A program made the translations under genes and the position numbers. From Nitrososphaerota archaeon (GTDB taxonomy: Archaea; Thermoproteota; Nitrososphaeria; Nitrososphaerales; Nitrosopumilaceae), in NCBI GenBank assembly GCA_030611185.1, contig JAUWQG010000027.1, positions 1 through 9,840 of the forward strand: a DNA stretch of 9,840 bases, written 5' to 3'. Below are positions 6,306-9,840 of this stretch, piece after piece. Below the pieces are notes generated by a model. It ran no database searches. It saw only the letters and a list, made by a program, of their open reading frames with translations, and had not been told where the DNA came from. The first letter of the stretch is position 1. The number at the start of each line of letters is the position of its first letter.

Positions 6306-7011
6306 TTTTTTTTACTTCCTTTTTGTTTCTCTCTAATGTCATAGGAGACTCTGCGTCTATCCATTGATTATCTCCAATATCAAAAGCACTAATTTTTCCT
6401 TCTTTTGATAGCTCTTGTAAAATATCAAATGATAGGTTAATCTCATTTTGTTTTGATTTTGCCTTTATTCTTCTTACAATATCTTTTCCCAAAATGTAAA
6501 TTCCTAAGCATTCTGACATTGGTAATTTCATAGTGGGTTTTTCTTTGAACTGTTTTACGATTCCTTTCTCTACTATTGCAAATCCTGTTTCTTCTTTCCT
6601 TTTTGTTCTAGTTGCAATGCATGCTGTGCTTTTCTTTTCTATGAAATATTCGTTCATTTTTTTGAGATCTATTGCACACAAATTATCTACAAACCACAAA
6701 ATAAATCCTGATTCGCCATCTAACTTTTTTCCTACATGTAGCAGATCTCCTCCTGTCCCACTTTGAGAATCTTGAACAAAAGAGATTTTTTTGCCAATCT
6801 TTGAGTTTTGATAATAATTTTTAATCTGCCCACCCAATCCATTAAAATCAGAAATAATGATTATTTCTTTAACAAAATTAAATGAGTTTAGATATCTAAC
6901 AATATAATCAATCAAAGGCTTTTCATTAATTGGAGTCATGGCCTTTGGAAAATATTCCGTATATGGTTTTCCTCTTGTTCCTTTACCGCCAGCTAAAATT
7001 ACTGCTTTCAC
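6283..7011 (-). CDS. sugar-phosphate nucleotidyltransferase family protein, 242 aa
   Basis: A Rossmann-like NTP transferase that would couple a sugar 1-phosphate with an NTP to give an NDP-sugar. The motif ILAGGKGTRGKPYTEYFPKA (5-24) is the nucleotide-binding G-G-x-G-T-R loop plus the conserved PK. GTGGDLLHVGKKL (86-98) is the base-binding segment, FVDN (107-110) holds the likely metal aspartate, ETGFAIVEKGIVKQFKEKP (141-159) is the family strand-turn-strand ending E-K-P, and QWIDAESPMTLE (216-227) closes the domain. It ends there; the left-handed beta-helix of GlmU-type enzymes is absent. Substrate cannot be told (glucose, mannose or other). The start is GTG at 7011, 3 bp after the uS9 stop with no clear SD, so it is the last gene of the ribosomal-protein operon. 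Its 3' end overlaps leuD convergently. Confidence 0.85.
   Translation of the reverse strand: MKAVILAGGKGTRGKPYTEYFPKAMTPINEKPLIDYIVRYLNSFNFVKEIIIISDFNGLGGQIKNYYQNSKIGKKISFVQDSQSGTGGDLLHVGKKLDGESGFILWFVDNLCAIDLKKMNEYFIEKKSTACIATRTKRKEETGFAIVEKGIVKQFKEKPTMKLPMSECLGIYILGKDIVRRIKAKSKQNEINLSFDILQELSKEGKISAFDIGDNQWIDAESPMTLERNKKEVKKIITQMGF
6306..6313 (+). terminator. T8 terminator after the leu operon
   Basis: Eight T residues follow the TAA stop directly, and more T-rich sequence (ACTTCCTTTTTGTTTC) comes after. This fits factor-independent U-run termination in archaea. The site lies within the coding end of the opposite-strand nucleotidyltransferase, where it reads as lysine codons. Confidence 0.45.
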
Positions 7012-7014
7012 GGT

Positions 7015-7464
7015 CTAACGGTATGATTTCTGTTTTCTTCTTCTAGCGCCTGGGCCACCAAATTTCTTTGGTTCCTTTCTTCTAGCGTCACCACTAATCA
7101 AATACTTGTCAAAATCTGTAATTCTCTGTCTAAGATCTTCTCTGGTTGATTTGGGAAATGGGTGATCCTTTGGTTCTTTTTTAGATTTAGTCCAACCAGT
7201 TAATGCTCTTGAAATTCCAACAGATATTGCATTTGCTTGGCCCATTACACCTCCACCTCTTACTCTAATTGAAATGTCAATTTTATCTCTCAAATCACCA
7301 GTAATTTCAAGAGGTACAAGAATAACTTCCCGTGCTGTTTCTTGAGGCATCATTTCAACTGGAACATTGTTTACTCTTACTTTACCTTGACCTTTAGTAA
7401 TGTACACGTGAGCACTAGCAGTCTTTCTAGTTGCAAAATAGATTTCTGTTTTGGGTACTGTCAT
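7015..7464 (-). CDS. rps9: 30S ribosomal protein S9 (uS9)
   Basis: Small-subunit protein whose C-terminal tail reaches the P-site tRNA. Its 149 residues are near archaeal length. EIYFATRKTASAHVYI (7-22), GKVRVNN (27-33), the glycine-rich VRGGGVMGQANAISVGISRA (68-87) and the basic tail GPGARRRKQKSYR (137-149) are all typical. The tail ends in the conserved arginine, so the protein is complete. The ATG overlaps the uL13 stop (ATGA, 7464-7461), and a GGGTGG SD-like site at 7475-7470 precedes it. Order eL18-uL13-uS9 is the standard archaeal cluster. Confidence 0.97.
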   Translation of the reverse strand: MTVPKTEIYFATRKTASAHVYITKGQGKVRVNNVPVEMMPQETAREVILVPLEITGDLRDKIDISIRVRGGGVMGQANAISVGISRALTGWTKSKKEPKDHPFPKSTREDLRQRITDFDKYLISGDARRKEPKKFGGPGARRRKQKSYR

Positions 7465-7922
7465 TCAGTCCACCCTATAGTTCTTCCAAGTTCTGCCATG
7501 GTTGTATAGTTTGATGAAGCTTTTTTGATCATTGCTTTTTCAAATTTAGTTTTTTTAATGGATTTTACTTCTTTTGGACTTCCAATAAACGTACGAAGTC
7601 TTTTGTGTGCTGCTATTCCTGATGATTTTTCTCTTGGTAGCATTCCTCTGATCATTCTTTTCATTATGGTGTCAGGTCGTCTTGGATGTTTTGGACCATG
7701 TTTCCAATGGTTAATGCTGTTAATCTCTAAAAACTCTTTATATTCACTAATGATGTTGCTTCTAGTTCCGCTAATCATAATCTTGTCGCAATTTACTACT
7801 GATACTCTGTTGCCATTAAGAAGTAGTTTTGCTACATTAGATGATAATCTTCCTGCGATGTGATCTGTTGCATCCACTACAATTGGTGTACTAATTGAAA
7901 CTGTGTTTTCTTGACTAGCCAA
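7461..7922 (-). CDS. rpl13: 50S ribosomal protein L13 (uL13)
   Basis: Early-assembling large-subunit protein. VVDATDHIAGRLSSNVAKLL near the N-terminus and HWKHGPKHPRRPDTIMKRMI plus GMLPREKSSGIAAHKRLR in the middle are the family hallmarks. I chose the TTG at 7922 (153 aa, beginning (M)ASQENTVS). It lies 9 bases after a strong SD, GGAAAGGAG (7940-7932), whereas a TTG at 7931 directly abuts that SD and would add three residues. The gene then overlaps the end of eL18 by 8 bp (7915-7922). Non-ATG initiation and the overlap suggest coupling to eL18 translation. Confidence 0.95.
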   Translation of the reverse strand: MASQENTVSISTPIVVDATDHIAGRLSSNVAKLLLNGNRVSVVNCDKIMISGTRSNIISEYKEFLEINSINHWKHGPKHPRRPDTIMKRMIRGMLPREKSSGIAAHKRLRTFIGSPKEVKSIKKTKFEKAMIKKASSNYTTMAELGRTIGWTE

Positions 7923-8262
7923 GTAAAACAACTCCTTTCCCTGTAGGATTTTTTTCTATTAAATCTGAAAATGAGCTTAATTTTCCACCACTTTCTATGA
8001 TTTTATTGGCGGCAGATTCTGAAATGGAAAATGAACATAATGTTATTTTGTGAGACACATTTCCGGTTCCAAGAACTTTACCTGGAAAAACTACAGTGTC
8101 ATTATCTTTTGTAAGCTGACTAATCCTGTACAAGTTGATATCTCTTCTAGCGATAGATGGCTTTAAGGCATATTCTGCCAATTTAGCCCAAATTGGGGCA
8201 TCATTTTTGGTTGATGCTTTCTTTAGATCCTTTGCCATTTGAATAACTACTTGGCTAGTCAT
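7915..8262 (-). CDS. rpl18e: 50S ribosomal protein L18e (eL18)
   Basis: Archaeal/eukaryotic large-subunit protein, with 115 residues as is usual in archaea. Features are APIWAKLAEYALKPSIARRD (22-41) with RRDINLYRISQLT, VVFPGKVLGTGNVSHKITLC (57-76) and the terminal GKGVVLLG. ATG at 8262 has no SD, but a TATA-like box lies 28 bp upstream, so it probably heads its own leaderless transcript with uL13, uS9 and the nucleotidyltransferase behind it. Readthrough from rpoD, 45 bp upstream, is also possible. Confidence 0.96.
   Translation of the reverse strand: MTSQVVIQMAKDLKKASTKNDAPIWAKLAEYALKPSIARRDINLYRISQLTKDNDTVVFPGKVLGTGNVSHKITLCSFSISESAANKIIESGGKLSSFSDLIEKNPTGKGVVLLG
7932..7940 (-). promoter_or_regulatory. 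Shine-Dalgarno site that sets the rpl13 start
   Basis: On the minus strand this reads GGAAAGGAG, with nine bases before the TTG at 7922. A TTG at 7931 is immediately adjacent, too close for efficient initiation. The site lies inside the end of the eL18 gene. Confidence 0.55.
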
Positions 8263-8285
8263 GTGAATAATGCGGTTTAAAACCC

Positions 8286-8294
8286 AAATATAAT
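8286..8294 (-). promoter_or_regulatory. TATA-like box of the eL18-uL13-uS9 operon
   Basis: On the minus strand this is ATTATATTT, centred 28 bp upstream of the ATG at 8262, in the 45-bp gap after rpoD. A second AT stretch (GTTTTAAACC) at about 8273-8282 lies too close to the start codon for the TATA position. Confidence 0.45.
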
Positions 8295-8307
8295 GTCTAT
8301 GCTTGAA

Positions 8308-8946
8308 TTATTCTTTTAATTGCTCGACCATGTCTTTGAACTCTCCAATTCCCTTTCCGAGTTCTTCTACTCCTGCAAGAATTATTTCTTCAGGATTTAG
8401 GGCACCTGTTGTTTCTACTGTAAGAATTTTCTCATTTTCTTTGTCTGTATCTACTAGGGTTGCAATGTTCGAAGAGTTCCATTTAGCATGTTCTCGTCCA
8501 CGACCAAGTCTGGCATAACATTCCAACTTTACTCGTTGCCCTGGAGCTAATTGAACAATAGGGATTTTATCAGAAGATGGTTTGATAGAATCATCTTCTG
8601 AAGTTAGTTCATCAGTTAAGATGGTTTTAGATACATCCGTTTCTCCTGAATCTAAAACAAGCATTACTTTACAATTTGAACATCCTGTTTCAGTTTGACA
8701 CTCACATTTTGATGGTTCATTAAATCTTGTCAAATCAGTCTTTATTGGCACCAAACCTAATCTATGTGCTAAACCTTCATCTGGTAAAACTGAAGAGTTC
8801 TCTATAATGTCAACTGTATCTATTGCAAAAACAGGAACTCCATTTAGACAAATCCTTCGCAAGGCATTTGCATACTGTAATGGGATGTTTTTTAGCTTTA
8901 TTGACATTTTACTCTCATCTTTTGAAATAATTTCTAATGAAGACAA
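8308..8946 (-). CDS. rpoD: DNA-directed RNA polymerase subunit D (Rpo3)
   Basis: Archaeal homologue of bacterial alpha and eukaryotic Rpb3. It pairs with Rpo11 to nucleate RNA polymerase assembly. PLQYANALRRICLNGVPVFAID (22-43) is the alpha-motif dimerisation region, followed by LAHRLGLVPIKTD (59-71), the conserved HRLG..P. The C-terminal half holds KLECYARLGRGREHAKW (140-156), and the last helix returns to the dimerisation domain. Residues 81, 83, 89 and 92 are four cysteines (CxCx5CxxC) that resemble the zinc loop of Rpb3. At 212 residues it is shorter than Sulfolobus-type RpoD (about 265), so the ferredoxin-like Fe-S domain seems missing. The start is a TTG at 8946. A TAA two codons upstream blocks extension, and the next ATG (residue 14) would remove the conserved first strand. 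Confidence 0.95.
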   Translation of the reverse strand: MSSLEIISKDESKMSIKLKNIPLQYANALRRICLNGVPVFAIDTVDIIENSSVLPDEGLAHRLGLVPIKTDLTRFNEPSKCECQTETGCSNCKVMLVLDSGETDVSKTILTDELTSEDDSIKPSSDKIPIVQLAPGQRVKLECYARLGRGREHAKWNSSNIATLVDTDKENEKILTVETTGALNPEEIILAGVEELGKGIGEFKDMVEQLKE

Positions 8947-8972
8947 ATCTTAACTGAAAATTTTCAAAGTCC

Positions 8973-8982
8973 AAATAAAAAT
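8973..8982 (-). promoter_or_regulatory. TATA-like box of rpoD
   Basis: On the minus strand this is ATTTTTATTT, centred about 31 bp upstream of the TTG start, in the 89-bp divergent region shared with SBDS. No SD is seen, so a very short leader or none is likely. Confidence 0.35.
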
Positions 8983-9000
8983 CTAGCTAGTTCCACGCAT

Positions 9001-9010
9001 AGATAAATAC
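9001..9010 (+). promoter_or_regulatory. TATA-like box of the SBDS-rrp4 operon
   Basis: AGATAAATAC is centred about 30 bp before the ATG at 9036. No SD lies between, which fits leaderless transcription. Confidence 0.38.
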
Positions 9011-9035
9011 CTAATTGTATTATCTAATTTCATAA

Positions 9036-9722
9036 ATGGTCGATGTTACGGTAGTTAAGTTTTCCTTTGAAGGAGAAAAATTTGAGATTTTAGTCAAGCC
9101 TGATCCTGCATTAGAATTCAAAATGGGAAAGAAAAAAGACCTTTCAGCAGTCTTAGTTTCTGATGATATCTATACCGATTCTAGCAAAGGGACAAAACCT
9201 TCAACAGAGAAATTACTGAAAGCCTTCAAAACAGCAGATTTAGCAGAGATTGCTCAAATAATTCTTCAAAAGGGTAACCTAAATCTTACAACTGATCAAA
9301 GACGAAAAATGGTAGATGACAAAAAAAGACAACTAGTAGAATTTATCTCAAAGACCTATGTGGATCCTAGAACTCATTTACCACACCCTCCATTAAGAAT
9401 AGAGCAAGCAATGAAGGATGCAAGAGTATCTGTAGACCCTCAAAAAAATGTTGACGAACAAGTAAAGGACATTGTAGAAAAACTACGTTCTATCATTCCT
9501 TTGAAATCTGAAAACCTATCTCTTGAAATTACAATACCTGCACAATTTGCATCTCAATCTTATGCAGTTTTAAAATCAGTAGGTTCTCTAAAAAATGAAG
9601 AATGGCAAAATAACGGTTCATTAAAAGCAATACTTGAAATACCCGCTGCAGCAAGGCCCAACGTGATAGACAGGTTAGGTTCTATAACCAAAGGTTCTGC
9701 TTCAGTTGAGGTAATGCAGTAA
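9036..9722 (+). CDS. SBDS/Sdo1 ribosome maturation protein
   Basis: Archaeal homologue of the Shwachman-Bodian-Diamond protein, which in eukaryotes helps release eIF6 from the large ribosomal subunit. Its 228 residues match archaeal SBDS. It has the N-terminal FYSH-type domain (about 1-90, with SAVLVSDDIYTDSSKGTKPS), a three-helix middle (about 95-165) containing LTTDQRRKMVDDKKRQLVEF and the very characteristic HPPLRIEQAMKDARVSVDP (116-134), and a C-terminal ferredoxin-like fold (about 165-228). It is divergent from rpoD. Its TAA shares one base with the ATG of the next gene (TAATG). In archaea this gene commonly precedes the exosome genes, as here. Confidence 0.96.
   Translation: MVDVTVVKFSFEGEKFEILVKPDPALEFKMGKKKDLSAVLVSDDIYTDSSKGTKPSTEKLLKAFKTADLAEIAQIILQKGNLNLTTDQRRKMVDDKKRQLVEFISKTYVDPRTHLPHPPLRIEQAMKDARVSVDPQKNVDEQVKDIVEKLRSIIPLKSENLSLEITIPAQFASQSYAVLKSVGSLKNEEWQNNGSLKAILEIPAAARPNVIDRLGSITKGSASVEVMQ
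9708..9712 (+). promoter_or_regulatory. Shine-Dalgarno site for the exosome gene
   Basis: GAGGT lies 9 bases before the ATG at 9722, inside the end of SBDS. It matches the archaeal 16S 3' end complement and supports the overlapping start. Confidence 0.45.
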
Positions 9723-9840
9723 TGGATAATCGAAGAAAATATGTTATCCCCGGCGATGTAGTTACAACTGGCCCATTCAGACCTGAGCAAAATGTAATTC
9801 TTGAAGGAAACAAGATAATTTCTACTACTATTGGCATTTC
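9722..9840 (+). CDS. rrp4: exosome RNA-binding subunit, Rrp4-like (partial, 5' end)
   Basis: Only the first 39 codons are present; the gene runs off the right edge. The segment KYVIPGDVVTTGPF, then an acidic/Gly stretch and NKIISTTIGI, matches the N-terminal domain of Rrp4/Csl4 proteins (V-x-P-G-D-x-x, then strand, then I-x-S-T-x-I-G). These cap the archaeal RNA exosome and feed RNA to the Rrp41-Rrp42 ring. Placement directly behind SBDS is the classic Rrp4 position, and I prefer Rrp4 over Csl4 for that reason. The S1 and KH domains that would prove it lie outside the window. Confidence 0.8.
   Translation, partial: MDNRRKYVIPGDVVTTGPFRPEQNVILEGNKIISTTIGI

Noticed and set aside
7525..7863. 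112-codon plus-strand open frame opposite uL13
   Set aside because: It is antisense to a certain ribosomal protein gene, with hydrophobic composition that is a by-product of the opposite frame; it has no promoter or SD.
742..9016. ACCTAAT words near 742 and 9009 as a shared promoter element
   Set aside because: Their distance to the start codons differs (about 9 versus 26 bases) and the word is likely by chance in such AT-rich DNA.
9560..9790. Minus-strand frame over the SBDS/rrp4 junction
   Set aside because: It covers the ends of two recognised plus-strand genes and shows no recognisable protein.
1..9840. CRISPR arrays, insertion sequences, attachment sites, riboswitches
   Set aside because: No spaced direct repeats, terminal inverted repeats, transposase or integrase, or long structured leaders were seen on either strand.

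Overview
The window looks like an ordinary core region of an ammonia-oxidising archaeon, most likely a marine Nitrosopumilus-type member of the Nitrososphaerota (Thaumarchaeota). The evidence is low G+C content, archaeal information-processing genes (Rpo3/RpoD, eL18, uL13, uS9, SBDS, an exosome RNA-binding subunit), AT-rich TATA-like boxes about 24-31 nt upstream of first-gene start codons without Shine-Dalgarno (SD) sites (leaderless style), and SD-like sites inside operons. This assignment is made by reading, not by database search. Gene density is very high, and no stretch over about 110 bases lacks a gene. I see no tRNA, rRNA, CRISPR, insertion sequence or phage gene.

Layout, left to right. 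Positions 1-116 hold the 3' end of an unidentified plus-strand gene. It meets a convergent unknown gene (109-645, minus) with an 8-bp overlap. A small unknown plus-strand gene (752-1078) follows. Next is a minus-strand pair: an unknown protein with a predicted C-terminal membrane anchor (1096-1647) and a CofE-family gamma-glutamyl ligase (1702-2469). A 73-bp divergent promoter region separates cofE from a tight plus-strand four-gene operon (2543-6305). That operon encodes two complete isopropylmalate-isomerase-type enzymes in tandem, first an archaeal/HacA-type LeuC+LeuD pair and then a bacterial-type LeuC+LeuD pair. Its last 23 bp overlap the end of a convergent sugar-nucleotide nucleotidyltransferase gene (6283-7011, minus). 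That gene is the distal member of a minus-strand operon eL18-uL13-uS9-nucleotidyltransferase (8262 down to 6283), which lies just downstream of rpoD/rpo3 (8308-8946, minus). After an 89-bp divergent promoter region come SBDS (9036-9722, plus) and a partial Rrp4-like exosome gene (9722 to the edge).

Functionally the right half is translation, transcription and RNA-processing machinery in its usual archaeal synteny. The middle is amino-acid biosynthesis: leucine, and possibly a second branched-chain or 2-oxoacid elongation step such as homoaconitase for lysine. The left part holds a CofE-family ligase and lineage-type hypothetical proteins. The points most worth a second look are the tandem archaeal-type and bacterial-type isomerase pairs, the CofE-family protein with an atypical central motif, the Rpb3-like four-cysteine loop in the short Rpo3, the nucleotidyltransferase placed directly behind rps9 where rpoN is usually found, and the unknown membrane-anchored and glycine-linker proteins. 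I see no clear sign of a wholly new multi-gene system.
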